Origin: Armatimonadota bacterium
Lineage (GTDB): Bacteria > Sysuimicrobiota > Sysuimicrobiia > Sysuimicrobiales > Humicultoraceae
Reading direction: 5' to 3'
DNA length: 55,385 nucleotides
NCBI GenBank assembly: GCA_016869025.1
Contig: VGFA01000017.1
Span: 1 to 55,385, forward strand
Below are positions 47,477-54,987 of this stretch, one piece after another. How positions within the stretch are numbered: the stretch's first letter is position 1; each line of letters begins with the position of its first letter. A program made the translations under genes and the position numbers. Below the pieces are notes generated by a model. That model was given only the letters and a program-made list of their open reading frames with translations, was not told the origin of the DNA and did no database searches.

Positions 47477-48368
47477 CCTCTTCGGGCTCAGCCGCCGGCG
47501 GTGGCGGGCGACCATCACCGCCTACCTGTTTCTAGGCCCGGCGCTGCTTCTGTTGGGCACCTTCACATTCTATCCCGTGGCGTTTGGGACCGCGCTCAGC
47601 CTGTTCGATTACGATGTGATCTCCCCGCCGCGCTTCGTGGGACTGGAGCACTTCCGGCAGTTGTGGGAGGATCGCTTCCTCTGGATCGCCCTCGCCAACT
47701 CGACGAAGTTCCTCCTGGTGGTGCCGGTGCTGCAGGCGCTCTCGATCGGGCTGGCGGTAGCGGTCAACGTGCCCCTGCGGGGCATCCGGTGGTTCCGCGC
47801 CGCCTACTACCTGCCGGTGGTTACCTCGATGGTCGTGGTTGGCCTTATGTGGCGGTGGCTGCTGGAGCAGGATGGGGTGGTGAACTACGCGCTTCGGACG
47901 GCCGGGCTGCTCGACCGGCCGATCGCCTGGTTGGGACACCCCGACCTGGCGCTCTTCGCGGTGATGTTCGTGACGCTCTGGAAGGGTCTGGGCTACTACA
48001 TGGTGATCTACCTGGCCGGATTGCAGGCGATATCACCCGAGTACGAGGAGGCCGCGATTACCGATGGCGCCTCGCGGTGGCAGGTGTTCCGCTGGGTGAC
48101 GCTCCCGCTGCTACGCCCCTCGATCCTGCTGGCGTCCACGATCTCGGCGATCGCCGCGCTGAAGGTCTTCGAGGAGGTCTACGTCATGACCGGCGGAGGC
48201 CCGATGTTCCGAACCTACACGATGTTCTTCTACATCTTTGACAAGGGCTTCCAGCAGCTCGACCTCGGATACGCCGCGGCCCTGGCAGTGGTGCTGGCCG
48301 TCCTGGTGATGGCGCTCTCGGCGGCCAACTTCCTGGTGTTCAGGCAGGGAGGGTGGAGCTATTACTAA
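47466..48368 (+). CDS. Carbohydrate ABC transporter permease (MalF/UgpA-like)
   Basis: 300-aa inner-membrane permease. Six helices are expected, with 'TAYLFLGPALLLLGTFTFYP' as TM1, 'AAYYLPVVTSMVVVGLMWRW' in the family's second conserved block, and the EAA loop 'EYEEAAITDGASRWQVFRWV'. CUT1-type. The ATG at 47466 begins inside the esterase gene (11-bp overlap); the frame is open further upstream as a shadow of it. With the following permease and the binding protein it forms a sugar importer. Confidence 0.92.
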   Translation: MAANLFGLSRRRWRATITAYLFLGPALLLLGTFTFYPVAFGTALSLFDYDVISPPRFVGLEHFRQLWEDRFLWIALANSTKFLLVVPVLQALSIGLAVAVNVPLRGIRWFRAAYYLPVVTSMVVVGLMWRWLLEQDGVVNYALRTAGLLDRPIAWLGHPDLALFAVMFVTLWKGLGYYMVIYLAGLQAISPEYEEAAITDGASRWQVFRWVTLPLLRPSILLASTISAIAALKVFEEVYVMTGGGPMFRTYTMFFYIFDKGFQQLDLGYAAALAVVLAVLVMALSAANFLVFRQGGWSYY

Positions 48369-48369
48369 C

Positions 48370-49167
48370 GTGGCGCGGTATGCCGGGCTAGGAGCCCTGG
48401 CGCTGTTCACAACCTTCCCGCTGCTCTGGTTGCTCTCGATAGCACTACGCACAACCGGAGGCGTCTTCGGGTTTCCCCCACAACTGCTGCCCTGGCCCGC
48501 GTCTCTAGGCAACTTCATCACCGTCTGGCAGACGATGCCGCTCCCGCGGTTCTTCCTCAACACGATCGTGCTGGCTGGCGCCGCGGTGGCGCTCAACCTG
48601 GTGCTGTGCTCGCTGGCAGCGTACCCCCTGGCCCGCATGGAGTTTCCGGGCCGGCGGGTGGTGTTCGCGCTGCTGCTCTCCACGCTGATGCTGCCCGGGC
48701 ACGTGGGCCTGATAGTCAACTTCGTAACGCTGCTGCGGCTGCGCCTGATTGACACCTACCCGGGCGTGCTGCTGCCCGGAGCGGTCAGCGTGTTTGGGAT
48801 CTTCCTCCTGCGGCAGGCGTTCCTGACCGTGCCCCGGGAGATGGAAGATGCCGCGCGCATGGACGGCGCCTCTGAATGGACGATCTGGTGGCGGGTCATG
48901 CTGCCGGTGATCTCGCCGGCGCTGGGGGTGCTGGCGCTCTTCGAGTTCGTGGCGGTGTGGAACTCCTTCCTGTGGCCGCTGATCGTGCTCAAGACCCCTG
49001 ATAAGTACCCGCTGGCGGTCGGGCTGCTCTACCTCTCGGGCCTGTTCGCGCACAACACCCGCGCGGTCGCGGCCGGCGCGGTGATGATGACCGTGCCCAT
49101 TATCGCCGTCTTCCTGTTCACGCAGCGTTTCTTCATGCGCGGCCTGACCGTCGGGGCGATTCGGTGA
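48370..49167 (+). CDS. Carbohydrate ABC transporter permease (MalG/UgpE-like)
   Basis: 265-aa permease, second of the pair, separated by 1 nt. 'RYAGLGALALFTTFPLLWLL' is TM1 and 'REMEDAARMDGASEWTIWWR' the EAA motif. 'WNSFLWPLIVLKTPDKYPLA' is the typical MalG C-terminal block. Its last codons overlap the DUF4127 start by 4 bp (GTGA at 49164), coupling transport to the intracellular enzymes. Confidence 0.93.
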   Translation: MARYAGLGALALFTTFPLLWLLSIALRTTGGVFGFPPQLLPWPASLGNFITVWQTMPLPRFFLNTIVLAGAAVALNLVLCSLAAYPLARMEFPGRRVVFALLLSTLMLPGHVGLIVNFVTLLRLRLIDTYPGVLLPGAVSVFGIFLLRQAFLTVPREMEDAARMDGASEWTIWWRVMLPVISPALGVLALFEFVAVWNSFLWPLIVLKTPDKYPLAVGLLYLSGLFAHNTRAVAAGAVMMTVPIIAVFLFTQRFFMRGLTVGAIR

Positions 49168-50672
49168 AACGCCTCCTGTTCGTGCCGCTCGACGACCGGC
49201 CCGCCACGCGGGAGACGGTGCTGGACCTACTGCCGCTGCTGGGCGCGGGATGGGCCACGCCGCCCCGGGACCTGCTCGGCCACCGTCGCAGGCCGGCCGA
49301 CCTGGACGCGCTGTTCCGGTGGGTGGAGCGCGAGGCGGTTACAGCCGACGCGATGATTGCCTCGGCCGAGGTCCTCCTCCACGGCGGCCTGGTGGCCTCT
49401 CGCCTGAGCGCCGACCCTATGGAGGCACTCTGGCGCCGGCTGGATCGGCTGGCGCGGCTGGCGGCCCGCGTACCGACGTACCTCAGCGCGATTACACCCC
49501 GGATTCCCTCTGAAGGCTCCAGCGAGGAGCCCTCGTACTGGGGACCGTACGGCGATCTGCTGCGGACGTACTCGACCTGCCTGGACGCCGGCGAGCTGAC
49601 CGGCAACGAGATCAGGTTCCGCCGGGCAATGGAAGCGCTGGAAAGCGTTCCGACCGCCGTGGTGGACGACCTGCTGCGCCGGCGCCGCCGCCATCTCCTG
49701 GTGAACCTGGAACTGCTGCTCCTTGCCGCGCAGGGCGGGCTCAGGGCGCTTCTGATCGGGCAGGACGACGCCGAGCCGCACGGTCTTGCCCGCGCCGACC
49801 TGGCGGTGCTGCGCCGGTTCTGCTGGCGCATGGGCGGGGGCCGCGCCTATGTCTCGATCGGCGCCGACGAGCTCGGCGCCCGGTTGCTGGCCCGCCTCGC
49901 CAACGACGCGGCCGGCCGCGCTCCCCGCGTCTGCGTCCGGTACACTTTTCCCGAGGCACGGCGCAGCGTGCCGCGTTACGAACCCGCGCCGCTGGAGGAG
50001 ACAGTCGCTGAGCACCTTACCGCATCCGGCTGCGCGGTTGTTGACAACGAGCCCGAGGTGCTGCTGTGGGTGCACAACTTCTCGGGCGCGCAGCAGCGAG
50101 AGGCGGTTGACCAGCGGGGTGCACCTCCGGCGCCGGTCCGCACGGTGACCGCAGCGCTGGCCGAGGCATCGGCGCGCGGCATCGTCTGCGGCTGCGCCGA
50201 CGTGCGCTTCGCCAACGGCGCAGACGAGACGCTGGTACGCTCGCTCCTGGCGCGCGAGGACCTGGCCGGCCTGGCCGGCTACGCCGGTTGGAATACCTGC
50301 AGCAACAGTCTGGGCACCGCAATCGCGCAGACCGTGCTGTTCCATCACGCCCGGGGGCAGCTCAGCGAGGCGCGCCTGCGACAGATAAGGAGGCGATACC
50401 TGGTCCGGCGGCTCCTGGACGACTGGGGATATCAGGCGATCGTGCGCCCTTACCTTGCGCGCGAGGTGGTCCCTAGGTTGGGCGCGGACTCCTCCGCCCT
50501 GGGCCCGCACGCGGCTGCGGTGCAGGAGGCGGCGCTTCAGCGGATGCGGGAGGAGATACTGCCGCCGGTGGTCCGCGCCCTGGGCCCCTTCGTGCTCGAG
50601 GGGATCGCGTTCCCCTGGGATCGGCTGTTCGAGGTAGAGGTGAAGCTGCCGGATGAGGCGCAGGGCATCTAA
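49164..50672 (+). CDS. DUF4127 family protein
   Basis: 502-aa protein of the DUF4127 family. The N-terminal 'RLLFVPLDDRPATRETVLDL' and 'WATPPRDLLGHRRRPADLDA' are characteristic. Other conserved blocks are 'MIASAEVLLHGGLVASRLSA', 'LLIGQDDAEPHGLARADLAV' and 'GYAGWNTCSNSLGTAIAQTV'. No signal peptide. The acidic and His residues in these blocks suggest a hydrolase, but I know of no established activity to cite. The start GTG overlaps the permease stop. In this operon the protein likely acts in the cytoplasm on the imported sugar. Confidence 0.85.
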   Translation: MKRLLFVPLDDRPATRETVLDLLPLLGAGWATPPRDLLGHRRRPADLDALFRWVEREAVTADAMIASAEVLLHGGLVASRLSADPMEALWRRLDRLARLAARVPTYLSAITPRIPSEGSSEEPSYWGPYGDLLRTYSTCLDAGELTGNEIRFRRAMEALESVPTAVVDDLLRRRRRHLLVNLELLLLAAQGGLRALLIGQDDAEPHGLARADLAVLRRFCWRMGGGRAYVSIGADELGARLLARLANDAAGRAPRVCVRYTFPEARRSVPRYEPAPLEETVAEHLTASGCAVVDNEPEVLLWVHNFSGAQQREAVDQRGAPPAPVRTVTAALAEASARGIVCGCADVRFANGADETLVRSLLAREDLAGLAGYAGWNTCSNSLGTAIAQTVLFHHARGQLSEARLRQIRRRYLVRRLLDDWGYQAIVRPYLAREVVPRLGADSSALGPHAAAVQEAALQRMREEILPPVVRALGPFVLEGIAFPWDRLFEVEVKLPDEAQGI

Positions 50673-50699
50673 CCGGCGAGGCGCGAGGGAACCTGACCT

Positions 50700-52064
50700 A
50701 TGAGGCGCGAGGCATTTGATGTTGCGGTGATAGGCGGCGGGCCCGCGGGCACGGTGGCGGCCGTGGCCGCGGCGCGCGAAGGCGCGCGCGTCGCCCTTGT
50801 CGAGCGATACGGCTTCCTGGGCGGCTCCCTGACCGCGGCGATGGTCGCGCCGATGATGGGATTCCATGCGGGCGGGCGTCAGGTGGTCGCCGGTATCCCC
50901 GAGGAGGTCGTGGCGCGCCTGCGGGCGATCGGCGCATCGCCGGGCCACGTGCCTGATCCGATTGACTTCTGCCACACCGTGACGCCGTTCGATCACGAAG
51001 GGCTCAAGCGCGTGCTGCTGGAGATGGCCACGGAGGCCGGCGTCGAGTTGTGGCTACACACCGTGTTCCTCGACGCCCGGGCCGCCGGTGGCGTAGTGCG
51101 CGCCGCGCGGGTCTGGCAGAAGGACGGCATCAAGGAGCTGCGCGCGCCGGTCTACGTGGACGCCTCGGGTGACGGCGACCTCTCGGTGGCCGCCGGGGCC
51201 TCTTCTGAGATCGGGCGCGCAGCAGACGGCCGCACGCAGCCGATGACGCTGGTATTCCGGCTCGGTGGGGTGGACTGGTCGGCCGTGATGGAGCACCTGG
51301 AACGCCATCCGGACGAGATACAGCACGGCCAGGGAGTCCACGACCGCATTGACATCGGGTGGCTGAAGGGATTGCCCTGTCGAGGCTTCGCGGGCTTCGG
51401 CGCCGAGGTGCGGCACGCCCGCGAGAGCGGGGAGTGGGCGGTCCCACGCGACCGGCTGCTCGTGTTCGAGGGTGTGCGTCCCACCGAGGCAATCGTCAAC
51501 ACGACGCGCGTGCTCGACCGGCTCGGGACCTCTGGCGGGGATCTCTCGCGCGCCGAGGTCGAAGGGCGGCGTCAGGCATACGCGGTCGCGGAGCTCCTGC
51601 GGCGCAGGATCCCCGGGTTCGCCGGCGCGTACCTGCTCGAGACGCCGGCGCAGATCGGCGTGCGCGAGACGCGGCGCATCACCGGCGACTACATCCTGAC
51701 CGCGGAGGACATTCTCTCCGCGCGCAAGTTCGACGACGCGATCGCCTGCGGGGCGTATCCGGTGGACATTCACGACCCGACGTCGGATCGCCTCGTGGTG
51801 CGGCGCCTGCCCGAGGGCGAGTTCTACACGATTCCATACCGATGCCTGCTGCCACGCGGCGGAGGGAACTGGCTGGTGGCGGGCCGGTGCATCTCCGCGA
51901 CGCACGAGGCGTTCGCGGCGTTCCGTGTCTCGGCGATCGTGATGGCGATCGCGCAGGCGGCAGGTACCGCCGCGGCGATGGCCGCGCGGGAGGGGATCTC
52001 GCCACGTGAGGTGGACCCCCAGGCCCTGCGGCGCGTCCTGCGCGAGAGGGGGGCGTTCGTGTGA
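50700..52064 (+). CDS. FAD-dependent oxidoreductase (FAD_oxidored family)
   Basis: 454-aa flavoprotein. The dinucleotide-binding motif 'VAVIGGGPAGTVAAVAAARE' and 'VALVERYGFLGGSLTAAMVA' are at the N-terminus. 'VYVDASGDGDLSVAAGAS' is the second FAD element, and 'GGNWLVAGRCISATHEAFAA' with 'FRVSAIVMAIAQAAGTAAAM' the C-terminal block. The family is frequent in carbohydrate loci; the substrate is unknown. It begins 27 nt after DUF4127 and overlaps the next gene by 4 bp. A sugar or sugar-alcohol oxidation step is likely. Confidence 0.88.
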   Translation: MRREAFDVAVIGGGPAGTVAAVAAAREGARVALVERYGFLGGSLTAAMVAPMMGFHAGGRQVVAGIPEEVVARLRAIGASPGHVPDPIDFCHTVTPFDHEGLKRVLLEMATEAGVELWLHTVFLDARAAGGVVRAARVWQKDGIKELRAPVYVDASGDGDLSVAAGASSEIGRAADGRTQPMTLVFRLGGVDWSAVMEHLERHPDEIQHGQGVHDRIDIGWLKGLPCRGFAGFGAEVRHARESGEWAVPRDRLLVFEGVRPTEAIVNTTRVLDRLGTSGGDLSRAEVEGRRQAYAVAELLRRRIPGFAGAYLLETPAQIGVRETRRITGDYILTAEDILSARKFDDAIACGAYPVDIHDPTSDRLVVRRLPEGEFYTIPYRCLLPRGGGNWLVAGRCISATHEAFAAFRVSAIVMAIAQAAGTAAAMAAREGISPREVDPQALRRVLRERGAFV

Positions 52065-52732
52065 CTGACCCGCTCTCTCGGTGGGGCCTCCTGATCGTCA
52101 GCCTGCCGCGCAACGACGGCGCGCTGGCGCGGGCGGCCGCGGATGCGGGCGCCGACCTGCTCAAGGCCCACGTCAACGTGCACCACCGCGCCTCGGGCAC
52201 GCACTTCGGGTCGCTCGACGAAGAGGAGGAGGGACTGGCCGCGGTGCTGGGTGCCGGCCTGCCCACCGGGCTGGTGCCCGGCGAGGAAGTCATGGTCGCG
52301 CGCGAGCAACTCCCGCGCCTGCGCCGGTTCGCGTTCCTCGACGCCTACGTGACGCGGCTGCCGCTGTATCTCTACGATGCGGGAGTGCCGGTGATCCCGG
52401 CGGTGCCCCACGACTATCCGCCCGAGCTGCTGGGTTCGCTGGGCGCGCTGCCCGGCGACTGGCTGGAGGCGGCGCTGGTCCCGCCGCTGTGCTACGGCCT
52501 GGATCCCGTGGCCGACGACCTCGTGGCGCTGGCCCGCCTGGGAGCGCTGACGCGCCGGCGGCTGATAGTTCCCAGCCAGCGACGCATCCGGCCCGAGGAC
52601 CTCGGCCGCTACTTCGCCATCCCGCAGGTGTGGGCGGTGATGATCGGTGCTGTCGTGACAGGCCGAACCGCGCGCAGCATTGGCCAGGCCACCGAGGCGT
52701 TCCGCCGCGCGATGGACGCGCTGTTCCGATGA
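52061..52732 (+). CDS. Unknown protein, predicted TIM-barrel phosphosugar-type enzyme
   Basis: 223-aa protein without a family I can name. The N-terminal 'RWGLLIVSLPRNDGALARAA' and 'ADAGADLLKAHVNVHHRASG' look like barrel strand-loop units. 'YLYDAGVPVIPAVPHDYPPE' is another. The C-terminal 'VWAVMIGAVVTGRTARSIGQ' resembles the phosphate-binding strand of NanE-like ManNAc-6-phosphate epimerases ('GxAIT' type). This suggests a phosphosugar isomerase or epimerase, at moderate confidence. It overlaps both neighbours by 4 bp (GTGA with the FAD gene, ATGA with the kinase gene). Confidence 0.7.
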   Translation: MTDPLSRWGLLIVSLPRNDGALARAAADAGADLLKAHVNVHHRASGTHFGSLDEEEEGLAAVLGAGLPTGLVPGEEVMVAREQLPRLRRFAFLDAYVTRLPLYLYDAGVPVIPAVPHDYPPELLGSLGALPGDWLEAALVPPLCYGLDPVADDLVALARLGALTRRRLIVPSQRRIRPEDLGRYFAIPQVWAVMIGAVVTGRTARSIGQATEAFRRAMDALFR

Positions 52733-53736
52733 TCGTCGAGGCGTCGGCGCCGACCCGCGTGGACCTGGCCGGCGGCACGCTGGACATCCACCCGCTCTAC
52801 CTGATGGAGGAGGATGTCTGGACGGTCAACGCGGCGGTCGAGATCCCGGTTAGGGTGCGCCTCGCGCCTGCCCGCCGCGGATTCGTGATCGTCTCGCAGG
52901 ACCTGCGCGAGCGCGTCGAGTCCGACGACCTCGACGGCCTGCCCTCGGGCGGACCGCTGGATCTGGCCTGCAGGGCGCTGCGCCTGTCTGCGCCGCGCCA
53001 CGGGCTGGCCGTCGCGCTGAAATCGGCGGCCCCGCCCGGGTCCGGGCTGGGCGCATCCTCTACGCTGCTGCTGGCGTTGCTCGCGGCGCTGGACCGGTGG
53101 ACTCGGCGCAGGCGCTCCCGCGACGACCTTCTCGCAACGGCCTGGCGACTGGAGGCGCAGTCGCTACGCACGCTGACCGGCCGGCAGGACTACCTGGCGG
53201 CCCTGCACGGCGGCGTCAACGCGATACGGTTCGGCGCCGACGGGGACCACGTCGAGCCGCTACTGCGGAGTGCGGCAGCGCACCGCGCGCTGCAGGACCG
53301 GCTGGTTATCGCGTACACAGGCCTGCCGCACCGCTCCGGCCCCACCAACTGGGGGGTCGTGCGCGCGTATCTGGAGGGGACCCCCGAGACGGTTCGACAC
53401 CTCCGCGCGATTGCGCAGGTGGCGCGCGCCATGCGCGACGCGCTGCGCGCCCGCGACCTCGACGCGGCCGGCGCGCTTGTAGCGCTGGAGTGGAAGCACC
53501 GGCGCGAGTTGGGGCCTGGTGTGTCCACGCCACAGATCGAAGAGGCACTCGCGGTCGCCAGGCGGGCCGGCGCGGTCGGAGGCAAAGCGTGCGGCGCAGG
53601 AGGAGGCGGGTCGGTCCTGATACTGACGCGCGAGGGGGCGGGGCCGTCGTGCCGGCGCGCGCTGCGCGCCGCCGGATTCGCGGTGCTGCCTGCCTGGATC
53701 GCGGCGAAGGGTCTGCAGGTGCGCACCGTGCTGTAA
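52729..53736 (+). CDS. GHMP-family sugar kinase
   Basis: 335-aa kinase. The beginning 'VEASAPTRVDLAGGTLDIHP' is the sugar-kinase N-terminal motif, 'PPGSGLGASSTLLLALLAAL' the ATP-binding GHMP motif and 'GGKACGAGGGGSVLILTREG' the third motif. Arrangement and length resemble D-glycero-D-manno-heptose-7-phosphate or fucose/GlcNAc 1-kinases rather than GalK. It starts at the ATG in the overlap with the unknown gene and is the last gene of the sugar operon. It probably phosphorylates a released monosaccharide. Confidence 0.87.
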   Translation: MIVEASAPTRVDLAGGTLDIHPLYLMEEDVWTVNAAVEIPVRVRLAPARRGFVIVSQDLRERVESDDLDGLPSGGPLDLACRALRLSAPRHGLAVALKSAAPPGSGLGASSTLLLALLAALDRWTRRRRSRDDLLATAWRLEAQSLRTLTGRQDYLAALHGGVNAIRFGADGDHVEPLLRSAAAHRALQDRLVIAYTGLPHRSGPTNWGVVRAYLEGTPETVRHLRAIAQVARAMRDALRARDLDAAGALVALEWKHRRELGPGVSTPQIEEALAVARRAGAVGGKACGAGGGGSVLILTREGAGPSCRRALRAAGFAVLPAWIAAKGLQVRTVL

Positions 53737-53759
53737 GGATCCCCGGGTGCGCGCCGTGC

Positions 53760-53765
53760 TATAGT
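53760..53765 (+). promoter_or_regulatory. -10 box before MFS gene
   Basis: TATAGT ends 9 nt before the ATG at 53775, the same geometry as at 41922. A leaderless or near-leaderless transcript is predicted. Confidence 0.5.
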
Positions 53766-53774
53766 GGGGGCGAT

Positions 53775-54935
53775 ATGGCCCTGCGCACCGATCGTACGCT
53801 GCGGCTGCTCTTCACATCACTCTTCTTCTGGATGTTCGGAATCGGGCTCTACGAACAGCTCGTGCCGATCTACGCGCGGCAGCTGGGCGCGTCTGCCGTG
53901 CAGCTCGGGACGCTGTTCACGGTGCGCCACCTGGCGCTGGCCGGCGGCTTCCTGATCGGCTGGGTTGTGGTGGACCGGTGGAGCAGCCGCGCTGCGATCG
54001 TCACCTCCTGGCTGGCCGCCGTCCCGGTGCCGCTGCTGCTCGCCGCGGCACCGACCTACGCGTGGCTCGTGCCTGGGCTGCTGCTCTACGAGGTCACCTA
54101 CTTTGGCGTGCCCGCGTTGAACGCGTTCGTGGCACGGCGTGTGCCTGCCTCTGAGCTGGCCTCGACGTTCGGCGCCATGGGAACGATCACCTCGCTGGGT
54201 TTCCTGATCTCGCCCACGGTCGGAGGGATGATCGCGGACCGCCTGGGCATCCGCGCCACGCTGGTCATCGCGGCGGCATTCTACGTTATCTCGGCAATGC
54301 TGATCCTGCGGATCCGGTGGGATGAGGGCAACGCGCCTGCACACGGGGTGTCCCGCAGACTGTCATGGGATCAGATGCGCGGCCTGATGCCCGTGATGTG
54401 GATCTTCTCCGGAACAATACTTGTGGTGCTAATCACGGTCCCCTTTGCGACGCCCTTCCTGCGCGAGGTGCGGGGGCTTTCGCTGTCCGAGATCGGGTTC
54501 CTCGGCTCAATGGTAGCGTTGGGCGCCGTGCTGCTCACGCCGGTGGCCGGACGGCTCGGCGACCGTATTGGTCCTATCACCACTCTGGCCGGGGGACTGG
54601 TGGTGTTCGCCTTCGGCGTGCTCCTCACGGTGTACGGGCCCGCGGCTCTCCTGCCGGTCGCGGCCATGATCCGGTGCCGGTCGCCCCTGAACACACTGGG
54701 TCACGCGCTGGTTGCTTCGAAGGCCCCTCCGGCCGTGCTCGGGCGGGCCTTTGCGCTGGCAGGGATCCTGATGGCCATCCTCGGAGCCGTGGGATCGTTT
54801 GCCGGAGGGTACGCCTACCGCCTCGACCCGGCGCTGCCGCTGCTGGTCTCGGTGGGCATGTCGGTCGCGATCGCCGGGGCGCTTGTATGGTGGCGGTACC
54901 GCACCGTCGCAGGAAGCCCGGCCGGTTCTGCGTGA
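53775..54935 (+). CDS. Major facilitator superfamily transporter
   Basis: 386-aa transporter with twelve predicted helices. The first pair 'LLFTSLFFWMFGIGLYEQLV' and loop 'GWVVVDRWSSRAA' match the MFS motif A region (G-x-x-x-D-R). The second-half equivalent is 'VAGRLGDRIGPITTLAGG'. The substrate is unknown; drug or sugar efflux is possible. It starts 38 nt after the GHMP kinase but has its own -10 box. Its 3' end is followed by a triple 14-bp repeat leading into queG. Confidence 0.88.
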   Translation: MALRTDRTLRLLFTSLFFWMFGIGLYEQLVPIYARQLGASAVQLGTLFTVRHLALAGGFLIGWVVVDRWSSRAAIVTSWLAAVPVPLLLAAAPTYAWLVPGLLLYEVTYFGVPALNAFVARRVPASELASTFGAMGTITSLGFLISPTVGGMIADRLGIRATLVIAAAFYVISAMLILRIRWDEGNAPAHGVSRRLSWDQMRGLMPVMWIFSGTILVVLITVPFATPFLREVRGLSLSEIGFLGSMVALGAVLLTPVAGRLGDRIGPITTLAGGLVVFAFGVLLTVYGPAALLPVAAMIRCRSPLNTLGHALVASKAPPAVLGRAFALAGILMAILGAVGSFAGGYAYRLDPALPLLVSVGMSVAIAGALVWWRYRTVAGSPAGSA

Positions 54936-54945
54936 CGCAGAAGCG

Positions 54946-54987
54946 TGACCCTGGAACCATGACCCTGCAAGCATGACGCTGGAAGAG
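54946..54987. repeat. Three 14-bp tandem units across the queG start
   Basis: Units at 54946-54959, 54960-54973 and 54974-54987 are variants of TGACCCTGGAACCA. Each junction carries a start-like codon (GTG at 54945, ATG at 54959, ATG at 54973). Because 14 is not a multiple of 3 the three starts are in different frames; only the last reads into queG. Confidence 0.8.
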
